Shown here: positions 1 to 8,782 of the stretch, in pieces | How the letters are laid out: each line of letters starts with the position of its first letter | How positions within the stretch are numbered: position 1 is the first letter of the stretch | Source: Actinophytocola oryzae | GTDB taxonomy: Bacteria > Actinomycetota > Actinomycetes > Mycobacteriales > Pseudonocardiaceae | Assembly (NCBI RefSeq): GCF_004364325.1 | Contig: NZ_SOCP01000010.1 | Location: 124,001 to 188,000 of the forward strand | DNA: 64,000 nucleotides | Reading direction: 5' to 3' | Translations under genes and position numbers: made by a program | Notes under the pieces: model-generated | The model's input: the letters and a program-made list of their open reading frames with translations, nothing else | The model's database searches: none | Told to the model about the DNA's origin: nothing

Positions 1-314
1 TCGATGGTGCGGGTGACGGTCCTCGCGAGCCGCGCGAAGCGGTCGCGCTCGGCCAGGAGCCACCCCCGGTGCATCCTCAGCACCTCGGCCTGGTCGCGGC
101 CGTGCCGGACGATCTCCTTGATCGCGTCCAGCCCGAGCCCCAGCTCCCGCATGACCAGGATCTGCTGCAGCCGCAGCAGCTGCTCCTGCTCGTAGTAGCG
201 GTAGCCGTTGCCGCCGACCCACGCGGGCGGCAGCAACCCGATCTCGTCGTAGTGCCGCAGCGTGCGGGACGTCACCTTCGACATCCGCGCCACCTGCGCG
301 ATCGACCAGGCCAT
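1..314 (-). CDS. MerR-family transcriptional regulator, 3' end cut off by the window
   Basis: The minus strand encodes an N-terminal winged-helix HTH beginning MAWSIAQVARMSKVTSRTLR, followed by HYDEIGLLPP and GYRYYEQEQLLRLQQIL. This is the classic MerR DNA-binding signature (VARxxxVTSRTLRHYDEIGLL). The following stretch (ELGLGLDAIKEIV, then a coiled-coil-like Arg/Leu-rich helix) fits the dimerisation helix. The C-terminal effector domain lies outside the window, so the ligand cannot be inferred. The start is the ATG at 314; a MerR-type promoter ends only 6 nt upstream, so the mRNA is probably leaderless. The gene faces away from the ADP-ribosylglycohydrolase gene. Confidence 0.9.
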   Translation of the reverse strand, partial: MAWSIAQVARMSKVTSRTLRHYDEIGLLPPAWVGGNGYRYYEQEQLLRLQQILVMRELGLGLDAIKEIVRHGRDQAEVLRMHRGWLLAERDRFARLARTVTRTI

Positions 315-351
315 GTGCCCACGGTAGAAGTTGACGCAGCGTCAATGTCAA
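315..351 (-). promoter_or_regulatory. MerR-type promoter and operator for the MerR gene
   Basis: On the minus strand, a -35 TTGACA (351-346) and a -10 TACCGT (326-321) are separated by 19 bp. The spacer carries a perfect 7-1-7 palindrome, TTGACGC/GCGTCAA (345-331). An overlong 19-bp spacer holding a palindromic operator is the known hallmark of MerR-controlled promoters, so autoregulation is likely. The -10 lies 6 nt from the ATG. The same palindrome is 21 bp upstream of the ADP-ribosylglycohydrolase start and could affect that gene too. Confidence 0.75.
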
Positions 352-366
352 CCGCAGACTTCGTCC

Positions 367-1191
367 ATGCGGGAGCGGTCGTTGGCGAGCCTGGTGGGCA
401 CCGCCGTCGGGGACGCGTACGGCGAGCGGCTCCACCTCGAGCGCAGGCGCCGGGAGCTGTCCGACCCGTGGCGGTGGACCGACGACACCGAGATGGCGTG
501 CTCGGTCTTCCACGTCCTGGACACCCACGGCCACCTCGACCCGGACGCCCTGGCCGCGAGCTTCGTCGCGCACTACGACATCGGCCGCGGCTACGGCCCC
601 GGTGTCGACGCGATGATGCGCCGGGTCGAGGAGGGCGCGAGCCTCCGCGAGCTGGCGGCACGCTCGTTCGACGGCACCGGCTCCTGGGGCAACGGTGGCG
701 CCATGCGCGCCGCGCCGCTCGGTGCGTGGTTCACCGGCGACCCGGCCCGCGCGGCCACCGAGGCCGACGCCGCCGCCCGTGTCACCCACACCCATCCGGA
801 GGGCGTGGCCGGTGCGGTCGCCGTCGCGGTGGCCGCCGCCGTGCCACCAGCCGAGCTGTTCGACGCGGTCCTCGCGCACACCCCGCCGGGCGAGGTGCGT
901 GACGGCGTCCGCCGGGCCGCGGACCTGCCCGACGCGGCACCCGAGGATGCCGCCAAGGCGCTGGGCATCGGCCGCAGGCTGAGCGCCCCGGACACCGTGC
1001 CGCTGGCACTGTGGGTGGTCGCCCGTCACCCGGACGATTACGAGGCGGCGATCCGAACGGTCGCTCCGCTCGCCCACGACGTCGACACGCTGTGCGCGAT
1101 CGTCGGCGGCGTCATCGCGGGCCGCGTCGGTGTCGACGGCATCCCGCACGGCTGGCTGCGAGCCACCGAACCGCTGCCTAGCTGGGTCTGA
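367..1191 (+). CDS. ADP-ribosylglycohydrolase family protein
   Basis: This 274-residue protein has the hallmarks of the DraG/ARH family, which removes ADP-ribose from proteins or nucleic acids using two metal ions. VGTAVGDAYGERL near the N-terminus and WTDDTEMA around residue 40 supply metal-binding Asp residues, followed by GSWGNGGAMR and a VTHTHPEG motif. The ATG at 367 is chosen because an upstream in-frame TTG (331) falls inside the MerR operator. The 3' end overlaps the convergent methyltransferase gene by 14 bp. The substrate cannot be told from sequence. Confidence 0.85.
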   Translation: MRERSLASLVGTAVGDAYGERLHLERRRRELSDPWRWTDDTEMACSVFHVLDTHGHLDPDALAASFVAHYDIGRGYGPGVDAMMRRVEEGASLRELAARSFDGTGSWGNGGAMRAAPLGAWFTGDPARAATEADAAARVTHTHPEGVAGAVAVAVAAAVPPAELFDAVLAHTPPGEVRDGVRRAADLPDAAPEDAAKALGIGRRLSAPDTVPLALWVVARHPDDYEAAIRTVAPLAHDVDTLCAIVGGVIAGRVGVDGIPHGWLRATEPLPSWV

Positions 1192-1966
1192 CGGCGTCCC
1201 AGTCCAGCGTGACCTCGCCGAGGCGCCAACGCCGCCGCCGGTCCAGCACGGGCCAGTCCGCCGCCAGGAGCGCCACCGCCTCGGTCCAGCGGGCACGCGG
1301 TCCGAAGTTCGCGAACGGCGCCGCGTGGGCCCAGCAGCGGTCCAGCGCGGTGAACAGGGCGTGCACGCGCTCGCCGGGCACGTTCCGGTGGATCAGCACC
1401 TTCGGCAGCCGTTCGGCCAGGTCGGCGGGGCTCTCGAGGTCGGAGGGCAGGCACGCCAGCGTGAGGGTGCGCGGGCCCGCCGCGTCGAGCGTGACCCAGC
1501 AGCAGCGTCTGCCCAGCTCGTCGCAGGTGCCCTCGACCAGGAGACCGCCGGGCGCGAGCTTGTCGGTCATGGTCGCCCACGCCGCCGCGACCTCGGCCTC
1601 CTCGTACTGGCGCAGCACGTTGAACGCCCGCACCAGCGCGGGCCGTGTCCCGGCCAGCTCGAACCCGCCGCGCCGGAAGTCCAGGCGGGGCGGGTCGGCC
1701 GCGGGCAGCGCGGCCGTCACCCGTTCGGTGTCGATCTCCAGCCCGAGGACCCGCACGGCCGCCACCGACGACAGCCGCCGCGCCAGCCCGACGGTCGTGA
1801 CCGGCGACGCCCCGTACCCGAGGTCCACGACCAGCGCGTCGGCGGCGAGGACGTCGCGGACCCACGGCGTGCCCGTGATCCAGCGGTCACTTCGCCGCAG
1901 GCGGTTGGGGTTGGTGGTGCCGCGGGTCGGGTTGCCGAGCGGCCTCAGGCGTGCTCGGCCAGCCAC
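1178..1966 (-). CDS. class I SAM-dependent methyltransferase-like protein
   Basis: A 262-residue protein. VVDLGYGASPVTT (about residues 46-58) matches the glycine-rich motif I for SAM binding, and VLGLEIDTERV the acidic motif II. APGGLLVEGTCDELG resembles the post-I region of Rossmann methyltransferases. The conserved N-terminal GTTNPNRLRRSDRWI suggests a defined actinobacterial family. The ATG at 1966 overlaps the end of the DUF2505 gene by 22 bp, so the two are probably co-transcribed and coupled. The methyl acceptor is unknown. Confidence 0.75.
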   Translation of the reverse strand: MAGRARLRPLGNPTRGTTNPNRLRRSDRWITGTPWVRDVLAADALVVDLGYGASPVTTVGLARRLSSVAAVRVLGLEIDTERVTAALPAADPPRLDFRRGGFELAGTRPALVRAFNVLRQYEEAEVAAAWATMTDKLAPGGLLVEGTCDELGRRCCWVTLDAAGPRTLTLACLPSDLESPADLAERLPKVLIHRNVPGERVHALFTALDRCWAHAAPFANFGPRARWTEAVALLAADWPVLDRRRRWRLGEVTLDWDAVRPS

Positions 1967-2433
1967 TTCTCGGCGTACTCCGCCTCGGCCTCGAGCAGCC
2001 TGGTGACCTGCTCGGCGACCACCTTCTCGATCTTCCCGCCGATCAGCGGGATGCTGACCCTGACCTCGGCGGCCACCGTCAGCTCGGTCCCGTCGCCCTT
2101 CGGCGCCAGCCTGTCGCGGAAGCGGATCTCGGCGGGCACGCCGTTGATCGTGGCCCGCCCGTCTGCCTCGTGGCCGCGCCAGCGCTCCTCCCGCTCGACG
2201 ATCAGGTCGCCGCTGAGGATGGACCGGACCGCGCTGGGCAGCCGCTGGGCGTCCACCCCCTGCCGCAGCCGCAGCTCGGCGCCGTTGTCGCTGGTCCGGT
2301 GGTCGAGCAGTGCCGCACCCTTGCCACCGAGGTCGTTCAGGCGGGCGGTCAGGAAGGCCTTGTCGACGAGGGTGGCGTACACGGTGTCGACGGGCGCGGC
2401 GAAGCTCGCACGGTGCTCGAAGCGGCTGGGCAT
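1945..2433 (-). CDS. DUF2505 (SRPBCC-like) conserved protein
   Basis: This 162-residue protein begins MPSRFEHRASFAAPVDTVYA, a layout typical of SRPBCC/START-like lipid-binding folds. It matches the DUF2505 family, represented by Rv0481c next to murB in M. tuberculosis. The C-terminus has amphipathic helices (IGGKIEKVVAEQVTRLLEAE). I prefer the ATG at 2433 over the one at 2460, which overlaps the murB start codon. GGTAACCT lies 7 nt upstream of 2433, fitting a leaderless promoter. The ligand and role are unknown. Confidence 0.8.
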   Translation of the reverse strand: MPSRFEHRASFAAPVDTVYATLVDKAFLTARLNDLGGKGAALLDHRTSDNGAELRLRQGVDAQRLPSAVRSILSGDLIVEREERWRGHEADGRATINGVPAEIRFRDRLAPKGDGTELTVAAEVRVSIPLIGGKIEKVVAEQVTRLLEAEAEYAEKWLAEHA

Positions 2434-2458
2434 GAACGGGAGGTTACCGTTGGCGCCC
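2434..2458. promoter_or_regulatory. divergent start region between DUF2505 gene and murB
   Basis: Only 25 bp separate the two start codons. On the minus strand TAACCT (2446-2441) lies 7 nt before the DUF2505 ATG. On the plus strand GGGAGG (2438-2443) is a somewhat distant ribosome-binding site for murB at 2459. The same GGTAACCT box precedes the starts at 13231 and 34573. Confidence 0.45.
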
Positions 2459-3522
<1,064 letters not shown>

Positions 3523-3526
<4 letters not shown>

Positions 3527-4257
3527 TCCCGGTGCACGCGGGTCGCCGAGGCCTGCGCCCTCGGCTTCATGACGATCTGGTCTAGGTTCACGTGTGGGGG
3601 CCTGGTGACCGCGAACGTCACCACGTCGGCGACGTCGTCGGCCGTCAGCGGCGTGATCCCGGAGTACACGCCTGCCGCCCGCTCCTCGTCGCCCTCGAAG
3701 CGGACCAGGGAGAACTCCGTCTCCACCAGCCCGGGCAGCACCTCGGTGAACCGGACCGGATCGCCGAGCAGCTCGCCCCGCAGCGTCCGGTGCAGCGCCG
3801 ACTGGGCGTGCTTGGCGCTCGTGTAACCAGCGCCGTTGTCGTACACCTCGTAGGCCGCCACCGACGTGATCGTCACCACGTGCCCGTCGCCCGAGGCGAC
3901 CAGTGCCGGCAGCAACGCCCTGGTGAGCCGCAGCGTGCCGAGCACGTTCGTCTCCCACATCCAGCGCCAGTGGTCCTCGTCCGCGTCGGCGACCTTCGCC
4001 AGGCCCATCGCGCCACCCGCGTTGTTCACCAGCACGCGGCACGGGCCGGCCGCCTCGACGAACTCGGCCACTGACGAGGGATCCGTCACATCGAGTGGCA
4101 GGGCCACACCACCGGTCTCGGCCGCCACCGAATTCAGACGATCGAGTCGTCTGGCGCCCAAAACGACGCGGAATCCCGCCTTCGCGAGCTGTCTGGCCGT
4201 GGCGGCGCCAATGCCCGAACTCGCACCGGTAACAATCGCTGTGCCGAGGTTGTTCAC
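3523..4257 (-). CDS. short-chain dehydrogenase/reductase (Rv0484c-like)
   Basis: This 244-residue Rossmann-fold oxidoreductase has TGASSGIG near the N-terminus (NAD(P) binding), VLVNNAGGAMG and a YTSAK catalytic Tyr-Lys pair preceded by TITSVAAYE carrying the Ser. The GTG at 4257 is chosen because GGGAGGA sits about 8 nt upstream and the Rossmann strand follows at once (NNLGTAIVTGASSG). The order murB, L,D-transpeptidase and SDR matches M. tuberculosis. The substrate is unknown. Confidence 0.9.
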
Positions 4258-4395
4258 GTTGAGGATCCTCCCTCTGGGGGTAACCGACTTTACGGAGAGA
4301 CACTTAGTGACGACCGTCACACTCTCTGGTACACACCCTCGACGGCAGTAAGGCGTCCTACCACAGAGGGACTGAGTCAGGCGGAGGTTTTAACG

Positions 4396-5568
4396 GTGAG
4401 ATCCGGACGGCGGCTGCTCGGCATGGCCGCGACGTTGGTCGCCACGATCACGTTGCTCGCGTCCTGCACGTCCGACGAGGGCGGGAGCCCCAGCGGCGGC
4501 GGGCCGATGCAGAAGAACGCGGCGGCCGCCAAGATCGCCTTCGCGCCGCAGGACGGTGCGAAGGACGTCGCGGTGACCGAACCCGTCAAGATCAGTGTGG
4601 CCGGGGGTGAGCTGACCGAGGCGACTGTCACCAACGCCGAGGGACAGCCGGTCAACGGGGCCATCGCGGAGGACAAGAAGAGCTGGGCGTCCGGCGAGGT
4701 GCTCGGCTACGGCAAGACCTACAGCTACACGGCGACGGCCAAGAACGCCCAGGGCAAGGTGACCACCTCGAAGGGCTCGTTCACCACGCTGACCCCGGCG
4801 TCGACGCCACGCGCGACGATCAACCCCGGTGACAACGCGAGTGTCGGCGTCGGCATGCCGATCAGCATCAAGTTCCCCGAGGGTGGCCCGCAGGACAAGG
4901 CCGCCGTCGAGAAGGCGCTCCAGGTGCAGACTTCCCAGCCCGTCGAGGGCTCGTGGGCGTGGGTCAGCAAGAGCCAGGTCGACTGGCGGCCCAAGGAGTA
5001 CTGGCCGGCGAACACGCAGGTCACCGTCAACGCGAAGCTGTACGGCGTCGCCTACGGCGGCGGCGCGTACGGCAAGTCCGACCTGTCGACGAACTTCACC
5101 ATCGGCCGCAACCAGGTCGTGAAGATCAACACGCCGGACCACGTGATGAACGTGTACCGCGACGGTGGGCTGGTCGCGAGCTACCCGTCCAGCAACGGCC
5201 TCGACGGCGACCCGGACCGCACCACGCCGAACGGCACCGTGATCGTCATGTCGAAGGAGCCGATCGGCGACTTCTCCAACCCGAAGTACGGCTACACGAA
5301 CGTCAAGAAGAAGTGGGCCGTCCGCATCTCCAACCACGGCGAGTTCATCCACGAGAACGAGGAGAACCACGCCAACATCGGCAAGAAGAACAGCTCGCAC
5401 GGCTGCGTCAACCTGCTGGAGCCGGACGCCAAGGCCTACTTCGACAGCGCGCTGATCGGCGACCCGGTGGAGATCTCCGGCTCGGTGGCCAACTTCCCGA
5501 CCACCTCGGACGTGTTCGACTGGCTCATCTCGTGGGACCAGTGGAAGTCCATGTCGGCGCTCAGCTAG
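4396..5568 (+). CDS. lipoprotein L,D-transpeptidase (LprQ/LdtMt5-like)
   Basis: This exported enzyme forms 3-3 cross-links in peptidoglycan. The 390-residue protein starts with a lipoprotein signal peptide ending LLASC (lipidated Cys at 24). Two Ig-like domains follow (KIAFAPQDGAKDVAVTEPVK; ATINPGDNASVGVGMPISIK), then a YkuD catalytic domain with SSHGCVNL, Cys at about 337 and His at about 335. The GTG start is preceded by GGAGG (4382-4386). In M. tuberculosis the equivalent gene (lprQ) also adjoins murB. Confidence 0.93.
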   Translation: MRSGRRLLGMAATLVATITLLASCTSDEGGSPSGGGPMQKNAAAAKIAFAPQDGAKDVAVTEPVKISVAGGELTEATVTNAEGQPVNGAIAEDKKSWASGEVLGYGKTYSYTATAKNAQGKVTTSKGSFTTLTPASTPRATINPGDNASVGVGMPISIKFPEGGPQDKAAVEKALQVQTSQPVEGSWAWVSKSQVDWRPKEYWPANTQVTVNAKLYGVAYGGGAYGKSDLSTNFTIGRNQVVKINTPDHVMNVYRDGGLVASYPSSNGLDGDPDRTTPNGTVIVMSKEPIGDFSNPKYGYTNVKKKWAVRISNHGEFIHENEENHANIGKKNSSHGCVNLLEPDAKAYFDSALIGDPVEISGSVANFPTTSDVFDWLISWDQWKSMSALS

Positions 5569-6392
5569 TGCACGACCACCTTCGCGGTGCCGAGGGGGTG
5601 CGCCTCGCGGTGCGTTCCGTCGGTGACCCGCTGGGATTCCCGATCGTGTTCGTACACGGTTGGGCGTCCTCGAACCGGGCATGGGACGGCCAGCTCGACG
5701 ACCTCGAGCTGGCCGCCCGGCACCGGCTGATCGCTCTCGACCTGCGTGGACACGGCTCCTCCGACATCCCCGTCAGCGGCTACGACCGGGCCTCGACCTG
5801 GGCGGACGACATCGCCGCGGTGCTGGCCCGTGCCGGCGGCCCCGCGCTGCTCGTCGGCTGGTCCTACGGCGGTCTCGTCGTCACCGACTACCTGCGCGAA
5901 CGCGGCACCGCGGGCGTGGCGGGCCTGGTGCTGGTCGGTGCGCTGACGGAAATGGGCCGTGACCGGCCCGGTGGCGCGATCGGCGCCGCGTGGGACGGGA
6001 CCATGCGGCCCAGCCTGTCCGACGACCCCGACGAGGCCGTCCCCGCGCTGACGACCCTCGCGAAGCGGATGACGGCGGCTCCCCGGCCGGGACCCGAGGT
6101 CCAGCGGCACGTCGGCGAGATGCTGTCCGTGCCGCCCGCCGTGCGAAAAGCGCTGTTCAGACGGGATGTCGGCAGCGCGGACGTGCTCGCCTCGGTCGAC
6201 GTGCCCACCCTCGTCGTGCACGGCACCGAGGACGCGGTGGTGGCACCGAGCAGCGCGGAGTACGCCGTGGGGAAGATTCCGGGCGCCGAAATGCGTTGGA
6301 TCTCTTCGGTAGGACATCTGCCGTTCACGGAACGTCGTGAGGAGTTCAACGCGGCCCTGCTCGAGTTCGCGGGGTCGGTCACCAACCACTGA
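5568..6392 (+). CDS. alpha/beta hydrolase
   Basis: A 274-residue alpha/beta hydrolase with FVHGWASS (oxyanion loop), LDLRGHGSSD, the nucleophile elbow GWSYGG (Ser at about 99), a HGTEDAVV acid region and SVGHLPF with the catalytic His. The GTG at 5568 overlaps the transpeptidase stop by one base (TAGTG), suggesting translational coupling. It lies between a wall transpeptidase and mshA. The substrate is unknown; the family includes esterases, lipases and epoxide hydrolases. Confidence 0.85.
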   Translation: MHDHLRGAEGVRLAVRSVGDPLGFPIVFVHGWASSNRAWDGQLDDLELAARHRLIALDLRGHGSSDIPVSGYDRASTWADDIAAVLARAGGPALLVGWSYGGLVVTDYLRERGTAGVAGLVLVGALTEMGRDRPGGAIGAAWDGTMRPSLSDDPDEAVPALTTLAKRMTAAPRPGPEVQRHVGEMLSVPPAVRKALFRRDVGSADVLASVDVPTLVVHGTEDAVVAPSSAEYAVGKIPGAEMRWISSVGHLPFTERREEFNAALLEFAGSVTNH

Positions 6393-6405
6393 GTCGGGGG
6401 TGGAT

Positions 6406-7707
6406 GTGTCGGTCCGAGATGGGTCCGTCGTCAGGCTGCGCAGGCTGCCCCGACGGGTCGCCGTGCTGTCGTTGCACACCTCGCCGCTGGAGCAACCTGG
6501 CACCGGCGACGCGGGTGGCATGAACGTCTACATCACGCAGACCGCCACGCGGCTGGCCAGACAGGGTGTCGCGGTCGAGGTGTTCACCCGCGCGACGTCC
6601 TCGGACCTGCCGCCCGTCGCCGAGCTGGCGCCCGGGGTGCTGGTGCGCCACGTCACCGCCGGTCCGTACGAGGTGCTCGCCCGCGAGGAGTTACCCGCGC
6701 AGCTGTGCCAGTTCACCGCGGGTGTGCTGCGGGCGGAGGCACGGCACGAGCCCGGCTACTACGACCTCGTCCACTCGCACTACTGGCTGTCCGGCCAGGT
6801 CGGCTTCCTCGCGCGGGACCGCTGGGGCGTGCCGCTCGTGCACTCGGCGCACACGCTCGCGAAGGTCAAGAACGCGGCGCTCGCGGAGGGTGACACCCCG
6901 GAGCCGAGGTTGCGGGAGATCGGCGAGCAGCAGGTCGTCGACGAGGCGGACCAGCTGATCGCGAACACCGACGTCGAGGCGGGTCAGCTCGTCGACCTGT
7001 ACGGGGCCCCGGCGGACAAGGTGCACACGGTCGCGCCGGGCGTGGACCTCGACCTGTTCAGGCCGGGGTCCCAGCAGGAGGCCAGGCAGGTGCTCGGCAT
7101 CCCGGCGGACGCGATCGTGCTGACCTTCGTCGGGCGGATCCAGCCGTTGAAGGCGCCCGACGTGCTGCTCCGCGCGGCCGCCGAGCTGCTGGCGCGGGGT
7201 GCCGTGCCACGGTCGCGGCTGGTCGTGCCCGTCGTCGGCGGCCCGTCCGGCACGGGGCTCGAGGCGCCGACCGCACTGCAGGAGCTGGCCGAGTCGCTGG
7301 GGATCGCCGACGTCGTGCGCTTCATGCCGCCGCGAAGGGGCGCGGCGCTGCGGGACGTGTTCGTGGCCGCCGACGTCGTCGCGGTGCCGAGCCACAACGA
7401 GTCGTTCGGGCTGGTCGCGCTGGAGGCACAGGCGTGTGGCACGCCGGTGGTCGCCGCCGCGGTCGGTGGGCTGCCCGTTGCCGTGGCGGACGGGCGGTCG
7501 GGCCTGCTGGTCGCCGGGCACCGGGCGGACACGTGGGCGTCCGCGCTGGTCGCGGCGCTGGAGTCACGCGCGAAGCTGGCCGCGGGCGCCGTCGAGCACG
7601 CCACCGGGTTCTCGTGGGACCGTACGACCGACGCGCTCGTCGCGGGCTATGCCGACGCGGCGTCCGCGTTCCGGCGTGCGTTGTTCGCTGCGGAGGTGGC
7701 GGTGTGA
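6406..7707 (+). CDS. mshA: D-inositol-3-phosphate glycosyltransferase (mycothiol synthesis)
   Basis: MshA transfers GlcNAc from UDP-GlcNAc to 1-L-inositol-3-phosphate, the first step of mycothiol, the main low-molecular-weight thiol of actinobacteria. The GT4-family protein of about 433 residues has SPLEQPGTGDAGGMNVYI near the N-terminus, VHSHYWLSGQVG and the GT-B motif SHNESFGLVALEAQACGTPV (donor-binding Glu). The start is uncertain: GTG at 6400 or 6406, the latter preceded by GGGGG. The position after the murB/Ldt block matches Rv0486. Confidence 0.95.
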   Translation: MSVRDGSVVRLRRLPRRVAVLSLHTSPLEQPGTGDAGGMNVYITQTATRLARQGVAVEVFTRATSSDLPPVAELAPGVLVRHVTAGPYEVLAREELPAQLCQFTAGVLRAEARHEPGYYDLVHSHYWLSGQVGFLARDRWGVPLVHSAHTLAKVKNAALAEGDTPEPRLREIGEQQVVDEADQLIANTDVEAGQLVDLYGAPADKVHTVAPGVDLDLFRPGSQQEARQVLGIPADAIVLTFVGRIQPLKAPDVLLRAAAELLARGAVPRSRLVVPVVGGPSGTGLEAPTALQELAESLGIADVVRFMPPRRGAALRDVFVAADVVAVPSHNESFGLVALEAQACGTPVVAAAVGGLPVAVADGRSGLLVAGHRADTWASALVAALESRAKLAAGAVEHATGFSWDRTTDALVAGYADAASAFRRALFAAEVAV

Positions 7708-7880
7708 GCGGAGCTTGCGGAGCGAACCGTCGTTGTTCACGGCGCTGCCGAGCTTGCGGAGGGCGGCGGTGTAGCGGAGCCTGCGGAGCGTTCCGGCGCC
7801 GCGGAGCGGGTGAGGTGGGGTCGTGAGCGGAGTCTGCGGAGCGTTCCGGCGCCGCGGAGCGGGTGAGGTGGCGGTGTGAG
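7704..7880 (+). repeat. intergenic direct-repeat array between mshA and the YbjN gene
   Basis: Short units of the type GTGAGCGGAGCNTGCGGAGCG recur here at about 7704, 7773 and 7823. A 38-bp sequence (7781-7818) is repeated exactly at 7834-7871, a 53-bp period. The array runs from the mshA stop into the GTG start of the next gene. A diverged copy of the same unit lies upstream of menD (54706-54816), so this is a dispersed repeat family and not coding sequence. No protein frame here looks real. Confidence 0.8.
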
Positions 7881-8367
7881 CGTGTCCGAGGTCATCGAGG
7901 AGTTTCTCGGCGAGCGTGAGCTGAAGTTCACGACGCCGGGCACCGGCCGGTACTTCGTGACGCTGCCCGGGACGAAGAAGCTCCAGACCAACGTGTGGTT
8001 GCGGGAAAACCCGCACGCGCTGGTGGTCGAGGCGTTCGTGTGCAGGCGGCCGGACGAGGCGCACGAGGACGTGTACCGGTTCATGCTGCGGCGCAACGCG
8101 AAGCTCTACGGAGTGGCCTACACCGTCGACCAGCTGGGTGACATCTACCTCGTCGGCCGGGTGTCCCACGAAGCGGTGACACCCGACGAGCTGGACCGGC
8201 TGCTCGGCCAGGTGCTGGAGGCGGCCGACGGCGACTTCAACACGTTGCTGGAGCTGGGTTTCGCCACGTCGATCCGCCGGGAGTACGACTGGCGGCTGTC
8301 ACGCGGGGAGTCGCTCGCGAACCTGAAGGCGTTCGAGCACATGCTGACGCCGTCGCGGGACGTTTGA
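7876..8367 (+). CDS. YbjN domain-containing protein (Rv0487-like)
   Basis: A 163-residue soluble protein with the YbjN fold, related to type III secretion chaperone-like proteins. It has a conserved N-terminal EVIEEFLGERELKF and a central LPGTKKLQTNVWLRENPHALVVEAFVCRRPDE. In mycobacteria the homologue also follows mshA, so a link to mycothiol or redox physiology is possible, but no activity is established. The GTG start is supplied by the last repeat unit, so the repeat array forms the gene's 5' flank. Confidence 0.85.
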   Translation: MSVSEVIEEFLGERELKFTTPGTGRYFVTLPGTKKLQTNVWLRENPHALVVEAFVCRRPDEAHEDVYRFMLRRNAKLYGVAYTVDQLGDIYLVGRVSHEAVTPDELDRLLGQVLEAADGDFNTLLELGFATSIRREYDWRLSRGESLANLKAFEHMLTPSRDV

Positions 8368-8782
8368 TTTTGTATGCACGGTGGGTTCGCGGAGCGGCTT
8401 GGGCGAGGGGGGAGTCGCGATCCCAAGCCGCCCCGCGTTTAGGTTCCCGCCGCGTCGGAGCCCTGAGCGGGGGGCACCCTGGGTATCCGGGCGGGGTACG
8501 GCTCGGCAGGGGAGACGAGCCGTACTGCTGCCCCGACGGATCAGGGAGTGCGTGGGAGCTGATCCGCAAGGGCTTCGTCAACCTGTCAGAAGTCGGGCGG
8601 TTACACAAGGCCACTGTTCGATACGCGAAGGGGTAATCGCGCTCCGTAGGTAACGATCTGATCACGACCCTTACGACCTTGATCCACCAAGGGTTGTTCG
8701 GAGCACTCAGCTTGCCCCGAACGGGTGGACCCGGCCGTGGGTCCTCACTCATTGTTTGCATTGGTCTGGCAGGCTGCGGGAC
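8368..8782 (+). other. 415-bp non-coding region with strong hairpin upstream of gpm
   Basis: No convincing gene lies here; the open frames use neither a good ribosome-binding site nor family-like sequence. The striking element is a perfect 10-bp stem, GTACGGCTCG (8496-8505) with CGAGCCGTAC (8516-8525), and a 10-nt loop. CGGGG before and CCCCG after can extend it. A weaker hairpin, CCTTG/CAAGG, lies near 8679-8695 in the last 100 bp before gpm. There is no T-tract, so it is either a terminator for the YbjN gene or a structured 5' leader for gpm. Confidence 0.5.

Noticed and set aside
4390..5682. 430-codon minus-strand frame over the L,D-transpeptidase gene
   Set aside because: The plus-strand transpeptidase has its lipobox and catalytic SHGC motif. 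The antisense frame shows nothing.
8364..8636. 90-codon frame in the gap upstream of gpm
   Set aside because: It has no family-like sequence or ribosome-binding site and runs through the hairpin. Base composition and layout suggest non-coding DNA.
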